Assembly: GCF_000283155.1 (NCBI RefSeq)
Contig: NW_004454181.1
Span: 26,185,490-26,249,489 of the forward strand
Source: Ceratotherium simum simum
Lineage: Eukaryota > Chordata > Mammalia > Perissodactyla > Rhinocerotidae
Length of the DNA: 64,000 nt
Direction: 5' to 3'
A program made the position numbers and the translations under genes. This document shows, in pieces, positions 22,850-35,701 of this stretch (within the stretch, counting starts at the first letter, position 1; every line of letters begins with the position of its first letter). Below the pieces are notes generated by a model that saw nothing but the letters and a program-made list of their open reading frames with translations, was not told the DNA's origin and did not search any database.

Positions 22850-23575
22850 GATGTCACCACCCATACTCACCCCGGGGCATTTCAGACCTTCGGTAAAGCT
22901 TGGTTCTCTTTCCGCACCCGGAAAGGCGCTCCTCACCGCGGTGCTCGCCACTTGTATGCACAGGCACTCTTGGACGCGCTCTGGGTCGCGACACCTGCAG
23001 TGCCCGCCCACCGCGCCGGGTCCCCAGACCGGCAAGAACGCAGTCCTGGGAGCCCGCCTGGGCTGGGGAGGGTCACTGCAGCTTTTGACACACGCCAGTC
23101 CACGCCTACCCCAAAATCCCGCAGAGCCCTATTGTTCTTCCCTCACTGAGCCCGAGCCCACGCCCTCCGCCTCGGCTCGGGGCACCTCCAGTCCGGACCA
23201 AAACCAGCCCGATAATAGGCTTCGTCCCTCGCCACTCATCCCCGCCGCGTTGCAGCGCTGACAAGACTTCGAGGGCACACATGCGCAGAAGAGGGCGCCG
23301 CACGCGAGGCTCGCCGGAGTGTGTTCCCTCCTGCTGCAAACTACATCTCCCAGAAGGCCCGCGCTGCGGTGCTGCGCGCGTGCGTTGTCAGGCGCGTTCC
23401 ACCAGCTTCCAGCACTGCGTTCCCCAGCCCACTCCCCAGGAAAGACCCAGATGGAGGCGAGCACAGGCGCGCTTGGCGACGAGCCTGGCGATAACGACCA
23501 GACCTGCTTCGTTTGAAGAATTCTCTAGGGCAGGATCACGTTTCGCTAAACGTTTGAAGACTTAACTGTGGAATT
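22850..23575. promoter_or_regulatory. CpG island, promoter of minus ZNF locus
   Basis: The only stretch in the left half dense in CG dinucleotides (for example gcgccgcacgcgaggctcgc, gctgcgcgcgtgcgttgtca). In the minus sense it has an excellent donor, CCCCGGG|gtgagt, with exon edge at 22871, so the first non-coding exon of the minus ZNF transcript probably ends there. The island extends to both sides of the ZNF143-like site and might be bidirectional, with a plus-side transcript heading toward the finger fragment at 27 kb. The several overlapping GC-rich ORFs have no homology I recognise. Confidence 0.75.
23339..23358 (+). promoter_or_regulatory. ZNF143/STAF-like site
   Basis: The sequence aactacatctcccagaaggc closely resembles the long ACTACAATTCCCAGCATGCC promoter element bound by ZNF143. 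An NRF1-like acatgcgcag lies about 60 bp upstream (23279-23288). Confidence 0.65.
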
Positions 23576-23579
23576 TGAG

Positions 23580-24109
23580 TTTGAAACCAGGGCCTTTTGT
23601 ATTTCTTGCGGTCAGCCTTGCCACTTCCCAGAGTACACTTGTGAGTATAACTATGGCAAAGAGGACATACGTCTCAGAGGTTTCATTTAAATGCCTGCAA
23701 ATAGAGCTAACAGTGGTTTACATTAGTATTCTGTGACCAAGTGGGATATTTCCTAAGAACACGCACATACAAATTTATATTGATTACACCAATAGCTAAC
23801 TTGTCTAATATTTAAAAAGAAAAACTTGAAGTCTTGGAGACAGTTTTCCTTTTCAGGGTAGTTCAATTTTGTGAAGATGCTGCTGTTCCAAAATGATATA
23901 ATGCAACATTAATCAGTGCCCTATATGATAGGTATCCACAGTTCTAGGGAAACAAGTTATTTGGAAAAAATAATATTCGATAATCACCTTCTGTATTATG
24001 CCAATTTCCATATGGCTTAAAAGTTACAACAAAAGGAAATACCTATATGGCGTTTACTATTGTGTAATAAAGAATTTGGCTGGCATTTGTTCTAGGTTCC
24101 TGGGAAGTA
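23580..24109. other. Unassigned DNA, small tandem duplication
   Basis: No gene seen. Near 24065-24160 the phrase aatttggctggca followed by ttgttct(a/t)ggtt occurs twice, a short imperfect duplication at the edge of the LTR that follows. Confidence 0.35.
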
Positions 24110-24870
24110 AAACAAGGAATAAAAATTTGGCTGGCAAAATAAAGGTTTGTTCTTGGTTACCGGAAGGTGGCCTCTAAATCCTTGGAATTTCCCCAGTAAT
24201 AGGAAGGTCTGTGTTATTCATCGTGGGCCCTGATAGTTCATGCTAACTACATGACTCATGGTGGGCCCCTAGACACTTAATATTAAGAAGATGACAGGAT
24301 GGGGAGTGGCCACTCCATAAAGACCAACCATGTGATTAGAAGGTTGGGGCTTTGAACCACAAGATATCATTTGGAGGACCTCTTGACCTCTGGGGAGTGG
24401 AGGAGGGTTGAAGATTGAGTTCAACTTCATGGCCAATGATTCAGTCATGCCTAGGTAATGAAACCTCAATAAAAGCTCTGGATACCAAGTTCAGGTGAAG
24501 CTCGGTGGTTGACAATACTCTGTGTACTGTCACACACTGATGTGCTGGGAGAATAACACATTCTGACTCAACACAGGAGGACAACAGAAGTTTCACTTTT
24601 GTGACCCTCCCTATGAGTCTCTCCCTTTGGCTAGTTCTCATTTGTATCCTATTGGTATAATAAAACTATAATCATAAGTATGATACTTTCTTGAGTTCTG
24701 TCTGTGAGTCATTAAAGTGAATTATCAAACCTTAGGGGGTACTGGGAACCCCTGAATTTTTAGGCCACTGGCCAGAAGCGAGGGTGGCCTGGGAACCCCT
24801 GAGCTCACAGTTGGTGACTGAAGTGAGGGCAGTCTTGTGGAGGACTGTGCCCTTAACATATGACATTTGG
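24110..24870 (+). mobile_element. Solo ERVL-type LTR, second copy
   Basis: It follows the order of the LTR at 13470-14250: ccttggaatttccccagtaa, accaaccatgtgattagaag, tgaaacctcaataaaagctc, and gtgagggcagtcttgtggag near the end. Solo LTR; no viral genes. Confidence 0.55.
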
Positions 24871-27005
24871 CCCAACTCCAAGTATCAAAAGTCATTGCAA
24901 CTATGTACAGGCATAGTTCTAGTGCTTTAAATATATTAATTAATTTGATACTCATAACAACTCTGTGAAGTAGGTTCTATTATTTTTTTCCTGCAGGATA
25001 TTTATTGCTTTAGCTAGATATTCAAAACATCAATCCTTTATGTAACATTTAATTCTGTAACAACATTTAAATAGAAGTTTAATTCTACAGCACAGTATAA
25101 AAGGGATTAATTGGGGCCCCAGTTTCTTAGTTGTTTTAGTTAAAGAAACTGAATTTAGAAAATGCTGTGGGAAATTATTTTCAAGTCCATATATTTACTC
25201 AGTAGGATTTTTAGAGAGATCATTTTCATGGTCCATTCCCGCTCCCATGCAGAAATAAACTGCATGATTCTTGATTCATGCTGCTTTAAAGGGCAAAGTA
25301 TTGAGTGAACTTTCTTGAGAAATTTAGAGTTTCTCTAGCTATATTGAGGTAAAGTATCCCCCTTGGGCTAAACTCAGCATCTTTTCTTAAACCTGTTACA
25401 GAAATCCTGATAATGGAAAGAAACCAGGGCAGTTAGTGCTCATGTCACTTTATTTCAGAAGTCTAACATACTGGTTTGTTGACTTAAATACATAGGTTGA
25501 GAAATAAGGGGGGGGGGAGGAAAAAGGTCTCAAAATTATGCCCAGGTCTTTGGTGTAGGAAGTGTTTTGTGAATATGATGTGTCATACTGCTTTAGTCAA
25601 TAACATTGAAAAGTACCGAGTAGAAGTGTGACTCTTACATCCTGGAGAGTCATGGTGACACCTGGCCTTGGACCTGAGTGCTGCACCATACTGGGAATGA
25701 AGGCAATGATTTGAGTGTTACTTAGAGCCCGGTAAGTAGTGGATGCCCAAGGGATATTAAAATCTTGAATAATATTACACTGAATGGAAAATCTGTCCCT
25801 GACAATCTCCTTTCTCTTGCTTTCTTTCTGAGTCTCAGGCTCTTAAGAGAAATGATCTGTATTAAATTTCATATTTTTATTCCACTTACGAGGTTCTGCT
25901 GAGAACTGCAAGGTCAAATCTATAGTGAGGTGCTTTATATACTGGTGTCAAGTGGGAGAGAGTTAACATCTTGCTTAATGGGAGGGTGGCACATATTAGG
26001 ATTTTACTATAGGTGGTTAATATTTTTAGGAAGAAATTTGATTTTACAGCATAGACATATTTTTAAAAATGTTATATATACTTGTTTGTTTTTTCTTTTT
26101 TGCATGTGCTAGGGTGACCAAAGAGAGAAGTAGTGAAGAGCTTAATTGGTTCTGGCACTCTGCCAAGGATTCAGGGGAGGGTGGATGTCCAGCTTGGTTC
26201 GGATGAACTTGAGTCTTCAAGGATTGAGAGAGTCTTGGGGGAGTGTCCATGACCCATCCGAAGAGGTGTTTCACAGATGAAGTAAGTTCTGTTATTGACC
26301 TCATTTTACACATGAGGAAATTGAGACACCTAGAGATTAATCAGTTTACCTGGGGAACACACAGCTAGTTAGTGGGAGAGTAAGGCAGAATGGTTCTAGA
26401 CCATGGGTTGGTAAGTTGCCACTCTCAAGCCAAATCAGCCAGCTGCCTGCTTTTGTACTGTCTGTGATCAAAGAATGTTTTTTACATTATTAAATGGCTG
26501 GGAAAAAATTAAAGAAGAAAATGATTTGTGCTCAGGTCTTCGTTTATAAAAGTGACTGAGTGATGACACAGGGTCAACGTCATTGAAAGAAAAGTTTAAT
26601 GTTACTCAAAGTTCCTCTGGAAATGGGGGGGCAGGGTAAAAGTTTCTGGGACCCAATTCTACGATGGGGGGGAGTTTCTCCACACCAACAACAAGTAATT
26701 CTCCTACACCAGCTGGATGTCCTACAATTTAACTCAATTCTAACACTATCTACCTATCATAAAAGAAAGGCTAAAGGAAGTTCTCTAACCAGAAATTAAA
26801 TGATAAAAGAAGGAATATTAGAACATTAGGAAAGAAAAAAATGCATGGTAAGAACAAAAAGATGGGTAAATATAATAGACTTTACTTCTCCTCTTGAAAT
26901 GTCTAAGTTATTTTTGACAGTTGAAGCAAAATTGGTAAATTGTAGTAATTGTAATAATTAGAACAACCACTGAAAAGCTTCACAAAGAGATATCCTCAAA
27001 ACACA
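24871..27005. other. Unassigned DNA with MIR fragments
   Basis: MIR-type text is visible near 24900-24990 (tactcataacaactctgtga) and 26280-26400 (cattttacacatgaggaaat). A possible DNA-transposon scrap lies near 26400-26500. No ORF in this interval shows a domain. Confidence 0.35.
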
Positions 27006-27009
27006 GATA

Positions 27010-27435
<426 letters not shown>

Positions 27436-28155
27436 GTTAATTTAGTGAATTTGGAAAATTATGTTTCCACAGATATATTGTTAGGAGGGGAGTCATTTTC
27501 CAGACCTGATAACAAACGTTTCCTAGAAAATATTTTAGAAAATTATAAATTATAATTGATATATATTTTAAAATGATAATTTAAGTAACAGAGATACCAG
27601 AATTATAAATCAAATATGAGGACTGTCCCACGTTTATTTAAGGATTACATTTCTGAATATACTACATGAAAGGAATTACTTAGGTTGAGATAATCTGTAT
27701 GAAGAGCATCAATGTAAATAGAAATAATGGAGTATAGATTAATACCTACTAAGAACTTTTACACTGAACACTATTTTATCTCCATAACTTTTCCAGACAG
27801 TAGAAAGAATTTTAGATAGTAAATAAAATACATTTTCTTTTTTCACGTGACTGGTACAATACAATACTATACTGTAACTTGTTTGCAGACAAATGTAAAC
27901 TTGCTTGTTATTTGTTGTTAAGCCCTCTCTTCAGAAATAACACTGCCATCTTATAAATCTTTGCCTTGTTTGTGTCAAGAGAAGACTTAATTTTTTAAAA
28001 TTTGAGTAATACATGAAAAATAAGAAACATATTAACAAGACAAGATTGAGTTAAAGAAAGCAGCTATGGACTGTATTACTGCATGTCCTTTGCATAGCAA
28101 AAAAGAGATTTGCATAATTTACCAAAAATGAATAAATAAAATATCTCCTTAAGTT
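27436..28155. other. Unassigned AT-rich DNA
   Basis: Nothing recognised. It may include the decayed 3'-UTR of the finger fragment. Confidence 0.3.
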
Positions 28156-28159
28156 TTTC

Positions 28160-29730
28160 CTTAATTTTTTTTATTATGGAGAATAATTTAAGACATATAC
28201 AAAAATAGAATAGTATAATGAGCTCCAGTGTTCACATCACTTAACACTCAAAATCACCAATGCATGGTCAGTCCTGCACCATCTATACCGCCATCAACTT
28301 ACTTCCTCCCATATTATTTTGAGGCAAATTCCATACATCCTATCATTTTATCTGTAAGTATGTCATTATGTATCCCTAAAGCTGAAGACTAACATAATAA
28401 AAAATATAATTGCACATAAAAATAATCACCAGTAATTCCTTAAAATCAAATATTTAGTTAATGTTCAAATTTCCAGTTGTCTCAAAGTCATTTTTAAAAA
28501 GGCTATTTCTTTGAATTGTGATTAAGTAAGAAATACATCATGATTGGTTGCTAAATCTTTTAAGTTTCTTTTAATCTATGGATTCCCCATTTTTTTCTCT
28601 TTTCCGTGCAGTTTATTGAAGTCACCAGATTTATTTTCCTATAGTTTCCCGCAGTCTGGATTTTGTTAATTACTTCATTCCTGGTGTTTAACATTTTTCT
28701 CTGCTTCTTAAACTTTCTATAATGAATTAGATTTTAAGGCTTGATCAGATCTAGGTTTTTTAATGTTGGCAAGATTACTTTGTAGGTAATGCTGAGTTTT
28801 TCCATAGAAGAAACACTTGTCTCTCTTTTTACAGTGCCAGCAACCATTTATGATCAGTTCCTAGATGCATTTGTTAGCTAGAGCTTGCAGAATGATGGCA
28901 TTCTAATTCAATCATTCATTCTTCCTATAAAGAATGGTTTCCCCTTATCTACTTTTTAGTTTTCCAGTGGTACTGTTCATATAGAAAAGGTAGAATAATC
29001 TTTTTTTTTAAACCAGTTTTTAGAATAGTGAGTAGTTTCCTAGCGTTTCTCAATGATAACTAATTTGTTCTCTTTTTTTTGATGACTTTATTAACTCATG
29101 TATTTAAATATTTGATGGTTTTCAATCCGTTGCAGTTACTGATTTTGTTGCTTAAAGTGTCCTATCTTTGATAAGTGGTAGTCTTTTCAGAACAGCTACT
29201 GGGTCCTATTGACAGAATCTTAATAGATTTTGATAGCTTCTTTGCTTTCTGGGATGATAAGATGTAAGAAGCTAATTTTATACATTTTCTGCCCCAGATC
29301 CTTTACCATGTAACTTTGCAATACATTGCAACTCTTACTCTAAGATCAGCCATATTACTGGCATTGTTCAGGAGACCGAAGAAGAAGTGCTGCCAATTAT
29401 GAGCCTAGGCTTCCATAAGGTTTGTGTGCTTTCACTTTTGTAACTCTAGCATCACCATGAAAATATGCTCAGTCTAGCCCACTGGTCTCATGAGGAGGAT
29501 GAGATACACATGCTGCAGTTGACCCTGCTGACCTCCATCAAGGCCAGACTAGAGGGAGCTCCTAGCCAACCTACTGACAAATGAGTAAGACCAGTTGAGG
29601 TCTGCTGACTCCTAGACAACACATAGTCCTGTAAACAATAATGATGCTGCTGAAAATTATAAATGATTACTATTTTAAGCCATTGAGTTTTGTTGTATGA
29701 TTATACAGCAATAGCTAACTGATACACTTT
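28160..29730 (-). repeat. Old L1-like and LTR-like fragments
   Basis: From 28160 to about 29000 the text (tccagtgttcacatcactta, ttgaggcaaattccatacat, ctgaagact...) resembles the antisense 3' part of an old L1. From about 29400 to 29730 an LTR-like stretch ends ttaagccattgagttttgtt...caatagctaactgatac. Neither carries coding sequence. Confidence 0.4.
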
Positions 29731-30345
29731 TATTTAAAGTGTATCTTTTTAAAAAGGATATAGATAGCTTTTGTCTTTATCATCGTGTGGCAGTCTTTGT
29801 CTTTTAACTGGAAGCGGTTAAATCCCTTTACATTTAATGTAATCACTAATATAGTTGAATGTAAGTCTATCATCTTGCTATTTTTTTTCTTTGTCCCTAA
29901 ATTTATTTATTCATAAATTTATTTATTCATTCACTGTTCCTTTCTTGCCTATTTTGAAGTGATGAAATATATTTTATTATTCTATTTTTCTTCTCAATTA
30001 TCTTTAGTTATACATTATTATTAATTTATTGGTTGGCTTAGAAGTTACAATATACATTCCCATTTTCCTTCTTTCTGAAGAACTTTCTGTAGTATTTCAT
30101 TTAATATACTAGTGAAGAATAATTTCAGGTGTTGTTTTTCTGAAATGTATTTATTTTACTCTAAGTTTTGGTGGATATTTTTTCTGGGTATAAAATTTTA
30201 GTTTGGTAGTATTATTCTTTCAACTTTAAATATTTCATTCTATTTCTGTCTGGATTTCAGAGTTTCTTTTGAAAAATCAACTGACAATCTGAATCCTTTA
30301 AAGGGAATATATTTGTTTTCCTTTGACTGCTCTTAAAGATTTTCA
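29730..30345 (-). repeat. Antisense L1, 5' part
   Basis: Text such as tacatttaatgtaatcacta and ggtataaaattttagtttgg is typical of the antisense of the L1 region 5' of ORF2. It abuts a separate L1 3' end at about 30350. Confidence 0.5.
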
Positions 30346-31500
30346 GCTTTTTTTTTAAAAAAAAGGACATCTTTATTGATATATAATTCACATACTGTAT
30401 AATTCACCCTTTTAAGCTGTGCAATTTACTGGTTTTGGTATATTCACAGATATGTGTAACCATCACCACAGTCAATTTTAGAACATTTTCATCACTTCAA
30501 AAACAAACTCTCTACCCTTTAGCTATCAACCCACTATTTATCATCCTCCAGCACTAAGCAACCACCAGCCTACTTTCTGTCTCTATAGATTTACCTGTTC
30601 TGGACATTTGCTATAAATGGAATCATATAATATATGGTCTTTTGTGATGGGCTTCTTTCACTTAGTATAATGTTTTCAAGGTTCATCCATGTTGCAACAT
30701 GTATCAGTACTTCCTTTTTATGGCTGAATAACATTCCATTGTATGTATGTATACCATACTTCCTTTTTCCATTCATCAACTGATGGACATTTGACTTGCT
30801 TGCACTTTTTAGCTTTTATGAATAATCCTATAAACATTAGTATACAAGTTTTGGTGTGGACACATGCTTTCATTTCTCTTGGGAGGTTCATAGAAGTAGA
30901 ATAGCTGAGTCATATGGTAATTCTATGTTTAACCATTTGAGAAATTGCTAAGTTTTTTTCAAAGTGGCTGCACTATTTTACATTCCCACCTGCAGTGTAC
31001 ATGGGTTCTGATTTCTTCACATCCTCATTAACACTTGTTATTATCTAACTTTTTGATGCTTGCTATCCTAGGCGGTGTGAAGTGGTATCTCATTGTGGTT
31101 TTGGTTTGCATTTCCCTAAGGACTGATAATGTCAAGCATCTTTTCATGTGTTTGTTGGCTATTTGTATATCTTCTTTGGAGAAATGTCTTTTCAAATCCC
31201 TTGCCCATTTATTAATACTTTGGTTATTTTTTTAATTAATGAGGTGTAAGAGTTCTCTATATACTCTAGATATAAGTCCCTTATAAGATATATGATTTGC
31301 AAATATTTTCTCCCATTCTGGTGGGTTGTCTTTTCACTTTCTTGATAGTATCCCGTGAAGTACAAAAGTTTTTAATTTTGATAAAGTCTTATTTATCTTT
31401 TCTTTTCTTTTGTTGCTTATGCTTTTGGTGTCATTTACTAATCCATTGCCATTAGAGATCATGAAGACTTACCCATATGTTTTCTTTTAAGAGTTTTATA

Positions 31501-31685
31501 GGGGCCGGCCACGTGGTTTAGCGGTTAAGTGCACATGCTCTGCTGCTGGCGGCCCGGGTTTGGATCCCCGTTGTGCACCAATGCGCCACTTGTCAGGCCA
31601 TGCTGTGGCAGCGTCCCATATAAAGTGGAGGAAGATGGGCACAGATGTTAGCCCAGGGCTGGTCTTCCTCAGCAAAAAAAAAAAA
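31501..31685 (+). mobile_element. ERE SINE (4)
   Basis: ggggccggccacgtggttta head, gccatgctgtggcagcgtcc middle and a poly(A) tail. Short subtype, inserted in the L1. Confidence 0.92.
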
Positions 31686-32654
31686 GGAAGCCATTGGATT
31701 TTGCATTGAATCTGTAGATCCCTTTGGGGAATATTGCATCTTAATAATATCAAGTTTTCCAATCACTGTTTTCACAGTACCTTTCCGTTTGTTTAGGTCA
31801 TTTTTAATTTCTTTCCACAGCGTTTTGTAGTTTTCAGTGTACAAGTATTGCGCTTCTTTGGTTTAATTTATTCATAGGTATTTTATTAATTTGATGCTAT
31901 TATAAATGAAATTGTTCACTTAATGTCCTTTTTGGATTGTTCATTGATACTGTATAGAAATACACTTATTTTGTGTGCTGATGTTGTATCCTGCAATTTT
32001 ACTGAAATCCTTTGTTAGCTTTAATAGTTTGTGTGTGTGTGTGTTTCTTTAAGATTTTCCTAACACTATATTGTCTATGAGTAGATAGACGTTTACATCT
32101 TCCTTTCCAGTTTGGATACCCTTTATTTATGGGTATTGCTCTGGCTAGAACTTCCAGCACAATGTTGAATACAAGTGGCGAAAGCAGGCATCTTTTTTTT
32201 TTTTGCTTGATCTTAGGGGGAAAACTTTGAGTCTTTCCTTATTGAGTATGATGAGTTTATTGAGTGTTTTCATCATGAAAGGGTATTGGACTCTGTGAAA
32301 TACTTTCTCTGCATTAATTGAGATGATGAGATGATCATGATTTCCCTTCACTTCATTCTATTAATATACATTGATAGATTTTTTTATTGTTGAACCACTG
32401 TTTTATTCCTAGGATAAATCCCACTTGTTCATAGGGTATTATCCTTTTAATATGCTGCTGGATTTGGTTTGATAGTGTTTTGTTGAGGATTTTTTTCATA
32501 TATCTTCATACAGGATATTGGTTTGTAGTTTTATTTTCTTGTGATGTCTTGGCTTTAGTATCAGGGTAATTCTGGCCTCATAGAATGAATTAGGAAATGT
32601 CTCCCCTCCCTCTATTTTTTGGAAGATTTTGAAAAGAATTTTTGTTAATTTTTT

Positions 32655-32890
32655 TCTTTATTTTTTTCTGAAGAAGATCAGCCCAAAGCTAACATCCATG
32701 CCAACCCTCCTCTGTTTGCTGAGGAAGACTGGCCCTGGGCTAACATCTGTGCCCATCTTCCTCCACTTTAGATGGGACCCCGCCACAGCATGGCCTGACA
32801 ATCGGTGCATTGGTGCATGCCTGGGATCCGAACCTGGGCCGCCAGCAGCGGAGCACGCGCACTTAACTGCTACGCCATGGGGCCGGCCCC
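32655..32890 (-). mobile_element. ERE SINE (5) with 18-bp TSD
   Basis: Reverse-oriented ERE ending acgccatggggccggcccc. The direct repeat aatttttgttaatttttt is present at 32637-32654 and 32893-32910, a perfect target-site duplication that proves L1-type retroposition. Confidence 0.95.
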
Positions 32891-32973
32891 CAAATTTTTG
32901 TTAATTTTTTAAGTGTTTGGTAGAATTCACCAGTTAAGCCATCTGGTTCTGAACTTTTATTTGTTGAGATGTC

Positions 32974-33225
32974 TTTTTTTGTGTGTGTGTGAGGAAGATT
33001 AGCCCCGAGCTAACATCCACTGCCAATACTCCTCTTTTTTCCTGAGGAAGATTGGCTCTGAGCTAACAGCTGTGCCCTTCTCCCTCTATTTTATATGTGG
33101 GATGCCTGCCACAGCATGGCTTGATGAGCGGTGCATAGGTCTGCACCCGGGATCAAAACCTGCGAACCCCAGGCCGCCAAAGCAGAGCATGTGAACTTGA
33201 CCACTACGCAACTGGGGCGGCCCCG
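32974..33225 (-). mobile_element. ERE SINE (6)
   Basis: Older reverse-oriented ERE with a (gt)n end, two gaggaagattgg-type blocks and a ggggcggcccc head. It lies only about 85 bp from ERE 5. Confidence 0.9.
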
Positions 33226-34374
33226 GTTGGGAGGTTTTTGATTACTTATTCAATCCATTTGTTATAGGTCTGTTCAGATTTTCTGTTTCTTTTGGAATCA
33301 GTTTCAGTAGGTTGTGTGCTTTTAGAAATTTGTTCATTTTCTAGGTTATCAAATTTGTTGGTGTACAGTTGTTCATAGTATTCTCTTATAGTCTTTTTCA
33401 TCTGTAGGTCCTTATTAATGTCCACACCTTCATATAGAATTGTAGTAACTTGGGCTTTCTCTCTCTTTTTACTTAGTCAGTCTAGCTAAAGGTATGTCAA
33501 TGTGATTATTTCCAAAGAACCAGCTTTTGGTTTTGTTAATCATTTCTCTTGTTTTTCTTCTCTATTTTTTTATGTCCACTCAAATCTTCATTATTTCCTT
33601 TCTTCTGCTAGCTCTGGGTTAGTTTGCACTTCTTTTTCTAGTTCCTTAAGGTGTAAAGTTACGTTATTGGTTTAAGACATTGCTTCTTTTTTTAAATGTA
33701 GGCATTCATAGCTATAAATTTCTGTCTGTACACTGACTTCACTATATCACATAAGTTTTGGTATGTTGTGTTTTTCATTTAATTTGTCTCCAATTATTTT
33801 AAAATTTCCCTTGTGATTTCTTCTTTGACCTCTTGGTTGTTTAAGAATGTCCTGTTCAATTTCCACATATCTGTGAACTTTCCAGTTTTTTCTCTATTAT
33901 TGATTTCCAATTTCATTCCACTGTGTTTGGAGAACATACTTTGTATGATTTCAGTCTTTTAAAATTTATTGATACTTGTTTTGTGGTCTAAGGTATGGTA
34001 TATCTTGGAGAATGTTCCACTTGAAAAGAGTGAGCATTCTGCTGTTGTTGGGTGGAGTGTCGGGTATATGTCTCCTAAGTCTAGTTTAAGTGTTATTCAA
34101 GTCCTTTATTTCCTTGTTGATCTTATGTCTCTATGTTTAATCCATTATTTACAGTGAGGTGTTGAAGTCTCCCACTACTGTTGTAGAACTGTGTCTGTCT
34201 TTCCTTTCAATAATGTCAATATTTGTGTATATTTTGGGTCTCTGTTGTTTAGTGCATAAATGTTTATGATTGTTATATCTTCTTGATGAATGGACCCTTT
34301 TATCAATATATAATGACCTTTTTTCTCTTGTAACAATTTCTGACCTTATATTGTTTTATCTACAGTAATAACAT

Positions 34375-34925
34375 AAAGGCGAAGGTAAGAGGAGGACAGA
34401 GTTGCAAAGGATCAGTGTTTTGTACGCTACTGAAGCTACACTGGTAGCAATTCACACTAGATTGTTATACATTTAGGATCTTAATTGTAGTTTCCATGGC
34501 AACCAATAAGAAAATAATCAAAACTTTTTCAAAGAAGGAAATAAGCAGGGAATCAAATGGTACATTATAAAAAAATCAATGAAACAGAAAAGAAGGCAGT
34601 ATTGAGAGAATTCAGGCATAAAAAATAACACAGAGAAACAAGTAACAAAATGGCAGAAGTTCTTTTCGGTAATCACTTTAAATGTGAATGGATTAAACTT
34701 ACCACTTAAAAGATAGACTGGCAGAACGGATTTAAAAAACAAATAAACCCATGATCCAGCTATATGCTGTCTACAACTATATGCTGTCTTAGATCCAAAG
34801 AAACAAACAGGTTTAAAGGGAAAGGATGGAAAAAGATATTTCATGCAAATAGTACCAAAAGAATGTTACAGTGGTTATAATAATATCTTAATTTATACCC
34901 TTAGGAACTCTTCTTTTCCTTTATC
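34375..34925 (+). mobile_element. Inverted 5' segment of the L1
   Basis: Sense-oriented L1 text from the start of ORF2: gtaatcactttaaatgtgaa (ITLNVNGLN) then ccagctatatgctgtctac (AICCL), and ggatggaaaaagatatttca. It joins the antisense L1 at about 34372, so the element has its 5' part flipped relative to its 3' part, as expected from twin priming. Confidence 0.65.
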
Positions 34926-35190
34926 TAGTGGTTAAATTTAACACAACCATATAAAGTAAAAAATCTCACTAAGTGCTTCTGCCCATTTTGAGGAAACTGA
35001 AATGGGAGTAAAACCTTTCATTATGAAAATCTCAATTTCACAGGTAAGCAAAACTTCACCCCTTTTAACAATGTTGTGAATAAGATGTGCAGGCCTTTTA
35101 GCAAGTGTGATCTTTTCATTTTTTTTGGAAAGTTTATAGAGTGAATTGAAATTGGTCACATTTACATTTGCATGTTTGCTGTACATTTTT

Positions 35191-35430
35191 TTGTGTGTGT
35201 GTGAGGAAGATCGGCCCTGAGCTAACATCTGCCAATCCTCCTCTTTTTGCTGAGGAAGACTGGCCCTGGGCTAACATCCATGGCCATCTTCCTCCACTTT
35301 ATGTGGGACGCCGCCACAGCATGGCCTGACAAGCGGTGTGTCGGTGCGCGCCCGAGATCCGAACCGGCGAACCCCAGGCCACAGCAGCGGAGCGCATGCA
35401 CTTAACCACTTGGGCCACCGGGCCGGCCCC
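35191..35430 (-). mobile_element. ERE SINE (7) with 14-bp TSD
   Basis: Complete reverse-oriented ERE ending gccaccgggccggcccc. tgctgtacattttt occurs at 35177-35190 and 35431-35444, a perfect target-site duplication. Confidence 0.95.
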
Positions 35431-35510
35431 TGCTGTACATTTTTATAGATGAGCAAAGTCTAGGTTGCATTTGAACAAGATAGCAACAATTTTTTGTTTT
35501 ATGTTTTCTT

Positions 35511-35701
35511 TCTTTCTTTTTTTTTTTAAAGCTTCAGTACATGGTTGTATATCCTAGTTGTTAGTTTTTAGTTCTCTATGTGACCCACTGCCACAGTATG
35601 ACAACTGACAGATGGGTGATGTGGTTCCAGGACCGGAAAACGAACCTGGGCTGCGGCAGTGAGAGGGCCGAAACTAGACCACTAGACCACCAGGGCTGGC
35701 A
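35511..35701 (-). mobile_element. Older ERE-related SINE (8)
   Basis: T-rich tail, gcttcagtacatggttgtat, a diverged ccactgccacagtatgacaa middle and a gaccaccagggctggc head. It is bracketed by an imperfect tgttttatgttttctt repeat. The most diverged of the series. Confidence 0.7.

Larger units (their letters stand above)
30350..34372 (-). mobile_element. Antisense L1, 3'-UTR to endonuclease part
   Basis: Read left to right it goes from the 3' end (ttcacatactgtataattca, atggctgaataacattccat) through ORF2 in reverse (aatgttgaatacaagtggcg, ggatattggtttgtagtttt) to the endonuclease region (ttgctgttgttgggtggagt). Stops are abundant. Three EREs have inserted in it (31501, 32655 and 32974). It ends abruptly at about 34372, where the next segment is in the opposite orientation. 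Confidence 0.85.

Noticed and set aside
22851..23464. Several overlapping ORFs of 65-136 codons in the left CpG island
   Set aside because: GC-rich DNA has few stop codons; the reading frames overlap on both strands, show no domain and lie over a probable non-coding first exon.
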